The notes below the pieces were generated by a model, which was not told where the DNA came from, made no database searches, and saw nothing but the letters and a program-made list of their open reading frames with translations. Source: Shewanella eurypsychrophilus (GTDB taxonomy: Bacteria > Pseudomonadota > Gammaproteobacteria > Enterobacterales > Shewanellaceae). From it: a DNA stretch of 64,000 nucleotides. The DNA is taken from NCBI RefSeq assembly GCF_007004545.3, contig NZ_CP045503.2, positions 1,892,501 through 1,956,500 on the forward strand, read 5' to 3'. Below are positions 19,601-27,982 of this stretch, in pieces; position 1 is the first letter of the stretch; every line of letters begins with the position of its first letter. Made by a program: the position numbers and the translations under genes.

Positions 19601-19690
19601 CACGTTTCTGAGATGAAGGAGCAGATTGGTACCCGAATCGATATTCTTAAAACTGCAGTCGGTAGCGAGGTCACTCTGGTGCTGCCGTAA
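16634..19690 (+). CDS. sbcC: Exonuclease subunit SbcC
   Basis: A 1018-residue SMC-like ATPase, Rad50 homologue and partner of SbcD. Walker A NGPTGAGKTTLLDAICF near residue 34; Q-loop region MVLPQGKFRELL near residue 155; two Gln/Glu-rich coiled-coil arms around residues 190-500 and 520-850; zinc hook CPVCGSGEHP near residue 509; ABC signature LSGGESFMAALSMALGLSD near residue 924; Walker B LDTLFIDEGFGSLDQDSLD near residue 950. The arms are very rich in glutamine. All key residues are present, so the complex should be active. Confidence 0.96.
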   Translation: MRPLTLEMSAFGPFASTQVTDFSALGSNPLFLINGPTGAGKTTLLDAICFALYGKTTGDEREGSQMRCDLAADTLLTEVTFSFALGDKQYRIRRVPEQQRAKKSGDGYTVQKPEAQLYRIDNDGTEHLLVASKVSEATAEIETLTGLDADQFRQVMVLPQGKFRELLMADSKDREKIFSQLFQTQIYRKIEDKLKFQASSIKAEVRDHRNKRDGILESVQLDSDEALASELNELSPKLTDALESKDKAQLMLIEANKQLESAKLLVTDFDNLDKLNQTAATLSGHKEAIKQRQFQLEQGQKAQQLQPVLEGAIARGTEVAQAQERLTQVQLAKQSSEQGLALSQSQFDSLPEQELQLQQVQREAQQLTSLVPQLQGLDALQQSLIQATSVREQAKEKGINEKATLDALVTDKNVAEQLIPQLEQAANEQVNAQQALTAQSDLIERYLQWQKTSSEASQTEQSLSLVKDKGQQLSTQFTDAKKNHQKLQLVWHRGQAASLAQQLNPGQPCPVCGSGEHPSPAQSEEQLPTEEELQQVQRAEELASEALNQARADYSGLNTKHQEQIKQLAQQQQRLGDGCEQGIERLQSQLQLLQQQVNSANAAAQDLIKLRAQIQDWQRQERELQTQLDVEREQFQALQNNVFSLKGQVEQALAAIPEQYRSLDALNAGLSNVSAQVTKLEQSIKRTRESHTQALEQDAAQTAALSGAQSSQEQAKTQNDKALSELNTQLATSGFTDKSALTQALLPVETLQKITDELAKYQQDTIANQTSLQQLNGKLDGQRKPQLSLLESSVAASQFQQQEAEQTWQLIQGRVTQLTQTQKQLKDADTQAKMLEDKYAIIGTLSEVANGQTGNKVSLQRFVLSVLLDDVLLEASHRLQLMSKGRYRLLRKEDRAKGNKASGLELEVEDAYTSKVRSVATLSGGESFMAALSMALGLSDVVQAYAGGIKLDTLFIDEGFGSLDQDSLDLAIRTLMDLQSSGRMIGVISHVSEMKEQIGTRIDILKTAVGSEVTLVLP

Positions 19691-20163
19691 TTAGGACGAC
19701 AAAGACAGAGATTAATTTGGGGCGATAATCACAGCCCCTTAATATTTGTTAATTAAAACGCTCTTTACACCTGTTGCTGTGAGTAACAGCAATTTGCAAC
19801 AACAAGCCATAAAGAGTTGCAAGCTTCAACTCTTTATGGCTGAAATCATCATCACTGGTTGAATATTGATCAGCATAATGAGTGGCTTGCAGCTATAAAC
19901 TTTTACAGGGATCTGTGTTACTGGTCCACATTAAGAATAATTATTCAAAATTGTGTAGTCGATCAGTTTGTACTTTAGCTTAATTTTGGTATAAGTTATC
20001 TCGATTGTTTCACCCTATGGGTAAACAAGCTAAATCTATAAGAATGTAATAAAACCGTGTGTTACAGCCAGATAACGCGAGTGAAATGTTACTTATTTTG
20101 CTTTTGTGTATAAGAGCTGATGACACTTTATTGACAGGATAGCTCCGGTTTTCAAAAACAAAG
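19691..20163. other. 473-bp gap after sbcC with hairpins
   Basis: GGGGC/GCCCC arms near 19720-19739 may end the sbcDC transcript. A perfect 15-bp stem (19805-19819 with 19827-19841, loop 7 nt) lacks a T-run. TTGCTGT/ACAGCAA arms precede it near 19774. The rest is AT-rich and presumably contains the promoter of the M23 peptidase gene. I see no gene. Confidence 0.45.
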
Positions 20164-21498
20164 ATGTTATATGGGGCTCAAGTGCAAACGAGTAAACGTT
20201 CATTTTCTAGATTCGATTTTTTAAAGTCATCAGTACTGAATTTTCAGACATTCTTTACAGCTCAAGAGACTCGCTTACATAAGAGGGTCATTTTAGGTGC
20301 TGGCCTGCTCATTGGAGCCGTCATACTCTGGCCAACGAATAAAGAGTTATTGCCACAGCGCATTCCTATCGATCTGGATATTGAGTCATTAGTGGCTCAA
20401 CTTACACCAGCTACTCCAATGACAAACATCATTAGTCGAGCAGATTTCAACCATGAGATCACCAGTGGTGACACCCTCAGTGGCTTGTTTGTACAGGCCA
20501 GTGTTGATCAGCAGACCATGTATCGTGTGTTAGAAGCCGATCTCAATGTTCTGGCGTTAGATACGTTAAAGCCGGGTAATTTAATTAAGTTCTGGCTTGA
20601 TGATCAAGGCGAGTTAACAAAACTTGAGCTGTATTTTTCTGCGGCACGTCAGGTGGTGTTTACTCGGTTCGATGATGGCAGCTTCAATGTCGATGAAATC
20701 AATGTCGAAGGGATTTGGCGCAATCGAAACTTAAGCGGAGAGATCCAAGGTTCTTTTTATCTTTCTGCAAAGAGAACGGGTTTAAGTGCCGCTGAAATTC
20801 AGCGAATCGAAACATTATTAAAAGAGAAACTTAATTTTGCCAGAGATCTACGTGCCGGTGACCGTTTCTCTGTATTGATGAACGATCAATTTATAGATGG
20901 CAGTTCAACTGGGGCGAGTGATATTTTAGGCGTTACGATTCATCGTGGCCGAAGTGATATCACCGCTTTTCAAAATAGTGATGGCAACTATTATGATGAT
21001 CAAGGACGCAGCTTATCCCGTGCATTCCAGCGGATCCCGCTGCAGAGTAATTATCGGATTAGTTCGCGTTTCAATCGCCATCGCCATCATCCAGTGACGG
21101 GGCGTACTTCACCTCATAATGGGACGGATTTTGCGACACCAATAGGCACTAAAGTGGTTGCACCTGGTGATGGTATTGTCTCTTTGGTGACCGACCATAG
21201 ATTTGCTGGTAAATATGTGGTGATAGAGCATGGTAATAACTATCGCACGCGCTACCTTCACCTCTCCAAATCTTTAGTGCATAAAGGTCAGCGAGTATCA
21301 CGAGGTCAGGTGATTGCTTTATCGGGTAATACAGGCCGTATTACTGGGCCACATCTTCATTATGAGTTTCATGTTAATGGACGACCGGTCGATCCGATGA
21401 AGGCCAATATTCCCATGGCCAGCAAACTGTCTAAAAAGCAGATGAGTGAGTTTGAACAGCTGGTTAAAGTCCGCAAGATGATGATGGGCCAAGCATAA
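20164..21498 (+). CDS. M23 family murein endopeptidase, MepM-like
   Basis: A 444-residue cell-wall hydrolase. One N-terminal membrane anchor (VILGAGLLIGAVILWP near residue 41), an OapA/LysM-like segment with ITSGDTLSGLFVQASVD near residue 98, then an M23 zinc domain: SPHNGTDFATPIGT near residue 317 (HxxxD) and GPHLHYEFHVNGRPVDP near residue 395 (HxH). This matches MepM/YebA endopeptidases that cut D-Ala-mDAP cross-links to allow cell-wall growth. An alternative GTG start at 20182, with GGGGCT just upstream, has a better ribosome site than the ATG, which has none visible. The gene stands alone and is closed by a terminator. Confidence 0.88.
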   Translation: MLYGAQVQTSKRSFSRFDFLKSSVLNFQTFFTAQETRLHKRVILGAGLLIGAVILWPTNKELLPQRIPIDLDIESLVAQLTPATPMTNIISRADFNHEITSGDTLSGLFVQASVDQQTMYRVLEADLNVLALDTLKPGNLIKFWLDDQGELTKLELYFSAARQVVFTRFDDGSFNVDEINVEGIWRNRNLSGEIQGSFYLSAKRTGLSAAEIQRIETLLKEKLNFARDLRAGDRFSVLMNDQFIDGSSTGASDILGVTIHRGRSDITAFQNSDGNYYDDQGRSLSRAFQRIPLQSNYRISSRFNRHRHHPVTGRTSPHNGTDFATPIGTKVVAPGDGIVSLVTDHRFAGKYVVIEHGNNYRTRYLHLSKSLVHKGQRVSRGQVIALSGNTGRITGPHLHYEFHVNGRPVDPMKANIPMASKLSKKQMSEFEQLVKVRKMMMGQA

Positions 21499-21530
21499 GC
21501 GTTTATCGTTAATCAGCGAGGTCATCAATA

Positions 21531-21561
21531 AAAAATATCAGCTATAGGCTGATATTTTTTT
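21531..21561 (+). terminator. Terminator after M23 peptidase
   Basis: AAAAATATCAGC at 21531-21542 pairs with GCTGATATTTTT at 21548-21559 around a TATAG loop; flanking A and T runs make it potentially bidirectional. Confidence 0.82.
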
Positions 21562-21630
21562 GCCTAAAATCCATATTAATATCCTTAGATTATATTTCTC
21601 TCTTAGGGGATTATTGTTTAATAACAAGTT

Positions 21631-21673
21631 GTTGAAGGTTCAACTTTCTCGCTGCAGAAAGTTGAACGTTCAA
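21631..21673. promoter_or_regulatory. Nested palindromes, probable operator of the GH3 gene
   Basis: GTTGAAGGTTCAAC (21631-21644) and TTGAACGTTCAA (21662-21673) are each palindromes. Together they also form a larger inverted repeat: GTTCAACTTTCT at 21638-21649 pairs with AGAAAGTTGAAC at 21656-21667 across 6 nt. Four GTTGAA/TTCAAC half-sites in 43 bp, about 90 bp before the GH3 start, suggest cooperative regulator binding. Confidence 0.5.
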
Positions 21674-21763
21674 ATTTGCTTAATTACCTCTGATTAGTCG
21701 AGTCGCAAGTATCGACTTGGTAGTTTGTAGAGAAGATTATAATTAGAACGATAAGGCGATTTG

Positions 21764-24370
21764 ATGAAGTTACCAAACTTAGTGTTTCCTATAACGTTGT
21801 CAGTAATAGTGCTCACAGCTTGCAATAATACCGGTAGTCCTCAGAAGCAGGATTTGTCACTCGACGTTAAACAGGTCTCACAAACTGATGGACGCCTAAG
21901 CGATAGGTTATCGACTGTGGAGGAGCGAGTTGAGTCACTACTCGCGCAGATGACGCTTGAGGAAAAAATATCTTTAACTCATGCCAATGCAAAATTCTCA
22001 ATAGCCGCCATCGAGCGCTTGGGCATTCATGAGATGTGGATGTCAGATGGCCCCCATGGGGTGCGCCATGAAATTGAGCGTTATAGCTGGAGTTCTGCTA
22101 ACTGGAATAATGACTACTCAACTTATCTGCCGCCCTTGACTGCGGTGGCAGCAAGCTGGGATCCCAATATGGCCACTCTTCATGGCAATGTATTAGGCAG
22201 TGAAGCGCGTCATAGAAACAAGGATATCATTTTAGGTCCGGGTGTGAATTTAGCTCGCTTGCCTCTCTATGGACGAAATTTTGAGTATTTGGGTGAAGAT
22301 CCTTTTTTAGCGGCCAAGTTAGTCGTCCCGCAAGTTAAAGCGATTCAGAGTAATGATGTCGCTGCATCAGTGAAGCATTATGCCCTCAATACCCAAGAGT
22401 TAAATCGAACCGGAGTGGATGCTAAGCCTGACGAGCGCACCTTACGTGAGGTTTACCTTCCAGCCTTTGAAGCTGCAGTGAAAGAGGGAAACACCCAAAC
22501 GATTATGGGCGCATATAATCGTTATTACGGCACCAATGCCAACCAGAGTAAGCACCTGGTGATGGACATTTTAAAAGGGGAGTGGGGCTATAAAGGCGTA
22601 TTGCTGACTGATTGGAATGTGGATATTAATACCTTTGATGCCGCCATGAATGGACTCGATATCGAGATGGGGACTGAGGTTGAGCATTATGATGATTATT
22701 TTTTAGCCCAACCGCTCCTTGAGATGATCCAATCGGGTAAGGTTCCCGTTGCTGTATTGGATGATAAGGTCAGACGCGTCCTTAGGGTTCAGCTCACCAT
22801 TGGCATGATGGATAAACAGCGCTTGTCTGGCCAGCGTAATATTAGCGAGCATCATCAAGCCGCGCGAGACATTATCGCAAATGGCGTCGTACTATTAAAA
22901 AATGACGATAAGCTGTTACCGCTAAAAGAGGAGAAAATTAAAACCATATTGGTGCTTGGCCCAAATGCTGAGCTGCTACACAGTCAAGGCGGTGGATCAT
23001 CTGAAGTGAAAGCGCTTTATGAAGTCTCACCCCTGCAAGGGTTAAAAAACCGTTTAGGGGACAAGGTAAATATCACCGTGATGCGAGCACAAAACGGTGC
23101 GACCATCTCACCGATTGCCACAGACTATATGGCTGCACGGCATTGGACAGGGACGCCACAGTGGGAGCTGACACGTTATAAAGACGGTCAGCATAAAACA
23201 ATACTACGAGGCGATGACTGGATAGCGAATTCAGCCTATCAAGTCAGCGAACCTGGGCAAGTGGAACACGTTCGACTTAAAACATTGATAAAACCGTTAG
23301 CAACAGGAAGCCATACGCTTAAGCTAGTACTCGAAGGTGAAGCGAGTCTATTGATAGATGGTAAGCAAGTGCTCACAACAAAGGAGTTAAGCAATCATAC
23401 AAGAGTACAAGGAAGCTTGAACCTTATTGAGCATGAAATCTTGTTAAGCGCAGATCAAACTTACACCTTCGAGCTTAATTACAGTGGTCCAGCCAGTGTG
23501 GTCTTAGGCTGGGAAGCGCCAGGTGCCTTGTTTACTGCTGAGAGTGAGTACTTATCTGCAGCTAAGTCTGCCGATGCGGTGATCTATTTTGGGGGACTCT
23601 CCCATGCCGATGATAGGGAAGCGATAGATCGTACCGATATGAAGCTGCCAAATGATCAAGATACCGTGATAACTAAGCTTATCGCCGCGAATCCTAATAC
23701 TGTGGTGTTTCTCAATGGCGGCTCAGCGGTAGAGATGCCTTGGGTTGAACAAGCTAAAGCGATTGTTTGGGGCTGGTATGGTGGCATGGAAGCGGGGAAT
23801 GCTTATGCTGATATTCTCTTCGGTGATGTGAACCCGAGCGGTAAGATGCCTATTACCTTGCCAGTCAGAATTGAAGATACAGCTGCTATTGCACTCAATG
23901 ACTACAACGCCGTGGAATCACTGTATAAAGAGGGCGTATTTATCGGTTATCGCTGGTTCGAACAGCAAGGTATTAAGCCTTTGTTTCCCTTTGGCCACGG
24001 CCTCTCATACACCCAGTTTGAATACAGTGACATTCAGTTATCATCTGACACACTTTCAAAAGATGAAGCTCTAACTGTAACCGTAAAGATCACCAATACT
24101 GGACAGCGTGCTGGTAGCGAAGTTGTGCAGCTCTATCTTCATGATATTGATGCCAGTGTGCCTCGTCCTCTAAAAGAGCTTAAAGGCTTTAGTAAGCTAG
24201 CCCTAAAAGCGGGAGAGAGCGGGTTGGTGTCAATAAGCCTGAATAAGCGCGACCTGTCTTTTTGGGATATCAAAACCAATGACTGGTTGGCTGAGTCTGG
24301 GGAGTTTGAGGTAATGCTAGGATCATCGGTTGAAGATATACGTCAGAAAGCCAAGTTTACCTATCGCTAA
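21764..24370 (+). CDS. Glycoside hydrolase family 3 beta-glucosidase, lipoprotein, with PA14 insert
   Basis: I chose ATG 21764 over a TTG one codon earlier. The product starts MKLPNLVFPITL and has a lipobox LTAC at residues 19-22, so it is a membrane-anchored lipoprotein. GH3 N-terminal barrel: WMSDGPHGVRHE near residue 90, SVKHYALN near residue 203, VLLTDWNVD with nucleophile Asp283. The GH3 C-domain has GGGSSEV and REAIDRTDMKLP (acid/base region). A PA14-type insert lies about residues 460-600, as in several oligosaccharide-active GH3 enzymes. A fibronectin-III-like domain ends the protein. Expected activity is exo-cleavage of beta-glucosides; exact linkage is unknown. It converges on an AraC-type regulator gene. 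Confidence 0.88.
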   Translation: MKLPNLVFPITLSVIVLTACNNTGSPQKQDLSLDVKQVSQTDGRLSDRLSTVEERVESLLAQMTLEEKISLTHANAKFSIAAIERLGIHEMWMSDGPHGVRHEIERYSWSSANWNNDYSTYLPPLTAVAASWDPNMATLHGNVLGSEARHRNKDIILGPGVNLARLPLYGRNFEYLGEDPFLAAKLVVPQVKAIQSNDVAASVKHYALNTQELNRTGVDAKPDERTLREVYLPAFEAAVKEGNTQTIMGAYNRYYGTNANQSKHLVMDILKGEWGYKGVLLTDWNVDINTFDAAMNGLDIEMGTEVEHYDDYFLAQPLLEMIQSGKVPVAVLDDKVRRVLRVQLTIGMMDKQRLSGQRNISEHHQAARDIIANGVVLLKNDDKLLPLKEEKIKTILVLGPNAELLHSQGGGSSEVKALYEVSPLQGLKNRLGDKVNITVMRAQNGATISPIATDYMAARHWTGTPQWELTRYKDGQHKTILRGDDWIANSAYQVSEPGQVEHVRLKTLIKPLATGSHTLKLVLEGEASLLIDGKQVLTTKELSNHTRVQGSLNLIEHEILLSADQTYTFELNYSGPASVVLGWEAPGALFTAESEYLSAAKSADAVIYFGGLSHADDREAIDRTDMKLPNDQDTVITKLIAANPNTVVFLNGGSAVEMPWVEQAKAIVWGWYGGMEAGNAYADILFGDVNPSGKMPITLPVRIEDTAAIALNDYNAVESLYKEGVFIGYRWFEQQGIKPLFPFGHGLSYTQFEYSDIQLSSDTLSKDEALTVTVKITNTGQRAGSEVVQLYLHDIDASVPRPLKELKGFSKLALKAGESGLVSISLNKRDLSFWDIKTNDWLAESGEFEVMLGSSVEDIRQKAKFTYR

Positions 24371-24386
24371 CCTTTGTTCTTTGAAG

Positions 24387-24418
24387 CGCAGCGGCTCAGA
24401 GTGATGAGGCTCGCTGCG
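24387..24418. terminator. Hairpin between convergent GH3 and AraC genes
   Basis: CGCAGCG at 24387-24393 pairs with CGCTGCG at 24412-24418, with partial further pairing inside; GTTCTTGGATTTT follows on the plus strand. It may serve both convergent genes. Confidence 0.42.
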
Positions 24419-24437
24419 TTCTTGGATTTTAGTGATA

Positions 24438-25622
24438 TCAAGCGGCCGCTTCTTGTTGTGTTTTATGGTACTCCTTTCGAAATTGAGTCGGCGTCAGTCC
24501 TACAGTTTTCTTGAAGAAGGTATTGAAGGTCGCTTTACTGTTAAACCCAGCCAGCTCCATTATTTTGAGCATAGTCACCCGGCTGTTTTCACTCATCTGC
24601 AGCAGCTGTTTACTCTCATCGATACGGTAACTATTGATGAATTCAAAGAAGTTCTGCTTAAAATGTCGATTAATTATCTGAGAAAGATAGCGCGGCGGGA
24701 GCTCTAATTGATTCGCTAGGTTTTCTAGCGTCAGCAGGTGATTTAGGTAGGGCTTTTGAGTTTTCATAACCCCTAAGATCTTGTTGACAATATCAAGGTC
24801 TATAGGGTGTTTATCAACTTTCAGGCTGGTTTGTTCCCTTGGTTGTTCTATTCCCTTGAAGACGCTTGAATGCCTAAGGCTGAAGAAAATAAGCACACTG
24901 ATCAGCAGTAAAACGGTGTAGTTTGAGATAAGGCCTAATACTTCATAATTGATAATAAGGTCGAACTCGAACGAAGAGAACATGGCTAGCGAAACCAATA
25001 TTGCATCGGTGCGAATAAAGAGAAAGCCAATAACCAATATTTTGAGCCAGGTAAGGGAAACCGTTTCTATATCGGCAAAACAGTCTTTGATTTTCTTTTG
25101 ATAGCCTTGTAGCTCAATTAAGCACAGTACTCCACAAAATAGTCTAAAACATTCTCTAAATAGCCCAATAAAACGTGATTGCAAAGGCTCATCGGCAGGA
25201 TGGAAATTGCTAAGGGTGGTGATTTTTGTGGCGCTATCTAGTAAATACCAGTCGTTAATGTCATAGGTGATATAGATAATCAAAGGGACAAAAAGCAAAA
25301 AATCATGCTTTTTAAAAATAAACTCTTTATAGATTAAGGAGCGAACATAAAACAGTAACAGTACAGCTTCAAGCCAATAAGCGTAACCGAATACCTTAAA
25401 CATATTGGGAGAGACATTGAGAATATAACCTCTAAATGCCTCGCCATAATTGATTAAGGTATCGAGAGGAATAGCAGCATATGACAGCAGAAAAAGGGCC
25501 AGCAGAACATTATTGTGCTTATTGCCTTTTCTGAAGGACAGCAGGAAAAAAGCAAATAACACACACTGATAAATAGTGATAATAAGCACAATATCGTGAG
25601 TGTTAAACAGCACTGTTTTCAT
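24438..25622 (-). CDS. Membrane-anchored AraC-family transcriptional regulator
   Basis: The frame reaches 25676, but GGGA before ATG 25622 gives a protein starting MKTVLFNTHDIVLII, about 394 residues, which I prefer. About seven hydrophobic segments fill residues 10-255 (for example IVLIITIYQCVLFAFFLL and VLLLISVLIFF). The C-terminal ~110 residues form an AraC double helix-turn-helix: YLSQIINRHFKQNFFEFINSYRIDE and MLKIMELAGFNSKATFNTFFKK. This 7TM-AraC layout is common in Shewanella and relatives, where it often sits beside glycan-use genes. Convergence with the GH3 gene and divergence from the sugar isomerase suggest it controls one or both. The signal sensed is unknown. Confidence 0.85.
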   Translation of the reverse strand: MKTVLFNTHDIVLIITIYQCVLFAFFLLSFRKGNKHNNVLLALFLLSYAAIPLDTLINYGEAFRGYILNVSPNMFKVFGYAYWLEAVLLLFYVRSLIYKEFIFKKHDFLLFVPLIIYITYDINDWYLLDSATKITTLSNFHPADEPLQSRFIGLFRECFRLFCGVLCLIELQGYQKKIKDCFADIETVSLTWLKILVIGFLFIRTDAILVSLAMFSSFEFDLIINYEVLGLISNYTVLLLISVLIFFSLRHSSVFKGIEQPREQTSLKVDKHPIDLDIVNKILGVMKTQKPYLNHLLTLENLANQLELPPRYLSQIINRHFKQNFFEFINSYRIDESKQLLQMSENSRVTMLKIMELAGFNSKATFNTFFKKTVGLTPTQFRKEYHKTQQEAAA

Positions 25623-25703
25623 ATCATTTCCCAATCTATAATTGTTATTTGTCTCGGGTATTGGCGTAAATTTCATACTAACGTGAATTGTTCTACTTGT
25701 CAG

Positions 25704-25717
25704 TGTTAGCGCTTACA
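25704..25717. promoter_or_regulatory. LacI/GalR-type operator
   Basis: TGTTAGCGCTTACA is a near-perfect match to the TGTAAGCGCTTACA palindrome typical of LacI/GalR-family sugar repressors. It sits between the divergent AraC regulator and sugar isomerase genes. No LacI-type repressor gene is in the window. Confidence 0.5.
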
Positions 25718-25724
25718 TTTATTC

Positions 25725-25750
25725 GGGTATTTATTGTATAATAAATACCC
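25725..25750. repeat. Perfect 11-bp inverted repeat
   Basis: GGGTATTTATT pairs with AATAAATACCC around a GTAT loop. It lies 8 bp from the LacI-type site and could be an operator or a hairpin in the isomerase leader. Confidence 0.5.
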
Positions 25751-25807
25751 TCTGATGAGTTTTTAGTTTTTTATCAAGTGTTTGTGATAGTCAACTAAGG
25801 AGGTAAA

Positions 25808-26593
25808 GTGACAATGTTACCTAAGATTGGTATTCAACTTTGTTCAGTTAACAATGAGCTGAGAGAAGATTTAGTGCAAACATTAACCTTGCTTAGCGCG
25901 ATGGGTTTTGAAGGGGTTGAGTTTGCAGGTGAGTTTGGTCAATTTATCGATGATCCTAAGGGATTAAAACGTTTACTCGATACCTTAGGATTAGAGTCCT
26001 GTGGAGCGCATATTCAACTGTCGCAATTTACCGCAGAAAGCATTGAAGGACAGCTTAAGTTCTATCGAGATCTCGGTGTAAAGCTATTGATTGTTGCATG
26101 GGATGAGCGTGCTTGGAGCGCAACAAATTTATATGAGCTGATTGACGAGTTAAATCAATTACACTCCCGTATTCTTGCTTATGGTTTTCAACTTGGCTTT
26201 CACAATCACCAGCATGAATTTGATCAATTTGAACAGGCTACATTTTGGGATGTGATTGCTCAATCGACTCCCCAAAACTTTGTCATGCAGATGGATGTGG
26301 GCTGGTTAGTCTATGCAGGCAAAGATCCTATTGAATATGTTGAGCGCTTTCCTGGCAGGACACATTCCACCCATTACAAAGCAAAAATGAAGCAAGGCAT
26401 TTCAAGTAATGGGTTGATATCATTGTTAGGCGCAAACACAGATAGTTGGTTGAGGTTGCTGAGTGCCAATATAAGAGTTGGAGGTACTCAGTGGATTGTG
26501 ATTGAGCACAATGAATGTCTAGAAACGCGATTGTCATATGATGTTATAGGCCAGGCAAAATCTCAGTTAGATAAGCTAATGAAATCCCTCTAG
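25808..26593 (+). CDS. Sugar phosphate isomerase/epimerase (xylose-isomerase-like TIM barrel)
   Basis: A 261-residue AP-endonuclease-2-like TIM barrel. IGIQLCSVNNELREDL at the N-terminus, GFEGVEFAGEFG near residue 34, LGFHNHQHEFDQ near residue 137 (metal ligands) and MQMDVGWLVYAG near residue 162 are typical of the IolE/xylose-isomerase-like family, which isomerises or epimerises sugars or inositols. A strong AGGAGG stands 4 nt before the GTG start and 10 nt before an in-frame ATG at 25814, so either may be used. The substrate is not evident; the adjacent beta-glucosidase and sugar-type operator suggest a glucoside-derived substrate. Confidence 0.75.
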   Translation: MTMLPKIGIQLCSVNNELREDLVQTLTLLSAMGFEGVEFAGEFGQFIDDPKGLKRLLDTLGLESCGAHIQLSQFTAESIEGQLKFYRDLGVKLLIVAWDERAWSATNLYELIDELNQLHSRILAYGFQLGFHNHQHEFDQFEQATFWDVIAQSTPQNFVMQMDVGWLVYAGKDPIEYVERFPGRTHSTHYKAKMKQGISSNGLISLLGANTDSWLRLLSANIRVGGTQWIVIEHNECLETRLSYDVIGQAKSQLDKLMKSL

Positions 26594-26639
26594 TGCGAAA
26601 AATACTAAGGTTCTCTGCCAACATCTATAATCATACTAT

Positions 26640-27461
26640 ATGGCTTATTTTATGGTTTTCATCTATGACTTTTTATTTATGGCAATGAGATTAAATCACT
26701 TAGTGAAGGCATTGATGGCTCTGCTGCTTTTACTCTCTTTATCAACGAATGCTGAGACACTCACTATTGCTTCTAGTGAGGGGCCGCCCCATACCATTAA
26801 TGATATTCACCACGGTATAGACTTAGACATTGTTGAAGCTGTGCTCATGCGTCTTGGCTATGATGTAGATTATCAGTTTATGGGGCTCAAACGAGCACAG
26901 CATGAATTGAAGATGGGTCATGTTGATGTGACTGCGCCTACCTTTATGCAATCTGATATCGAGGGAAGTTTTACCTCTGCACCGATAGTGCAATATCAAC
27001 CTATGGTGTTCTCCTTGAAATCAAGCAAGCTAACGCCAATTTCAATCCTTGATATGCAAGGTCATAGCGTAGCGACTTTTCAAGGTGCGCCGGGTTACTT
27101 TGGTGCTGACTTTATTGAGTTAGCTAAGGGAAAACAATATAAAGAGATAACAGATATGGCTGCAATACCTGAGTTGTTAGCCAAAGCCAGATATGATTTT
27201 GCTGTCCTCGATAAATATATCTTTTATTACTTCTATCGACTCAATGACAAAAGTCGAGATGTCAGTATTTTTACAGAACATAGGTTGATCCCAGCCGTTG
27301 CGGCAAGCGCTTCCTTTCATGATGCTGCGATCAGAGATGCTTTTAATAACGAATTACCAGAATTTTTAAACAGTGAAGAGTGCAAACAGATATTTGAGCG
27401 TTACTTAGGTTCTGCACTTTTGAGTTTGGAGCCTAATAGGCAAGAGTTGAGGTTTAATTAA
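26640..27461 (+). CDS. Periplasmic solute-binding protein (SBP family 3 / PBP2 fold)
   Basis: A protein of up to 273 residues. An inner ATG at about codon 14 (MAMRLNHLVKALMALLLLLS) gives a more normal signal peptide, ending near TNAET. The mature part begins LTIASSEGPPHTI, has LDIVEAVLMRLGYDVDYQFM and AATFQGAPG-like segments, and ends IFERYLGSAL, as in family-3 amino-acid-binding proteins. No permease or ATPase gene adjoins it, so it may serve a transporter elsewhere or act as a sensor. Many Shewanella carry such orphan binding proteins; the ligand is unknown. Confidence 0.72.
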   Translation: MAYFMVFIYDFLFMAMRLNHLVKALMALLLLLSLSTNAETLTIASSEGPPHTINDIHHGIDLDIVEAVLMRLGYDVDYQFMGLKRAQHELKMGHVDVTAPTFMQSDIEGSFTSAPIVQYQPMVFSLKSSKLTPISILDMQGHSVATFQGAPGYFGADFIELAKGKQYKEITDMAAIPELLAKARYDFAVLDKYIFYYFYRLNDKSRDVSIFTEHRLIPAVAASASFHDAAIRDAFNNELPEFLNSEECKQIFERYLGSALLSLEPNRQELRFN

Positions 27462-27502
27462 GAGGGAATTAGCATTCGCCGCTAATTATTTGTCGTTGAC
27501 GC

Positions 27503-27949
27503 TTAGTTTAATCTGCTAACTCTACTATTGGCCTTTATAGCACACTGACAACGACCCGCTTTAAGTGCTGGACAAGCACCGCAAGGCTGAGCTTTTAAAG
27601 GTTGTAGCTCTGAAACTATCAGTTTGTCGAGGGGGGATTTTAGAGAAGCTGGGATCGTTAGTTGAGCATTGTTATTAATTACCGTCGAGGGGCTACTGCT
27701 GCTTTTAGTGTGATCTTGATGGCTCTCTGGTATAGGGTTAAGCTCAATATGAGCGAGTTTAAATTGATACTTTTGGATTTTACCTAGGTACTTTATCTGC
27801 TTACTGACGCGTTTTGATAGCTTTGCTAGGTTGGGCTGTTCAGTGATCATCTTGAGTTGGTTTAGCTGTAGCTTTTTCTTAGCTTTTGCTAGTTTGTAAA
27901 CATACTTTTGCTGCTGTTTACTTAAAGCATGACCAGTATCCAGATGCAT
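27503..27949 (-). CDS. Hypothetical Lys/Gln-rich protein with C-terminal cysteine cluster
   Basis: I do not recognise the family. The frame opens to 28003 with a TTG, but a Fur-box-like element covers that region, so I place the start at ATG 27949 (MHLDTGHALSKQQQKY), giving 148 residues; a TTG four codons earlier is also possible. The N-terminal 75 residues are basic and helical (KLAKAKKKLQLNQLKM). A Pro/Ser-rich middle follows. Near the C-terminus CGACPALKAGRCQC holds four cysteines, a likely metal-binding knuckle. No signal peptide or membrane segment is visible. The metallopeptidase gene starts upstream on the same strand. Confidence 0.6.
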   Translation of the reverse strand: MHLDTGHALSKQQQKYVYKLAKAKKKLQLNQLKMITEQPNLAKLSKRVSKQIKYLGKIQKYQFKLAHIELNPIPESHQDHTKSSSSPSTVINNNAQLTIPASLKSPLDKLIVSELQPLKAQPCGACPALKAGRCQCAIKANSRVSRLN

Positions 27950-27982
27950 CGAGGTGACCAATTCAAAGAGTGAAACCTGATT

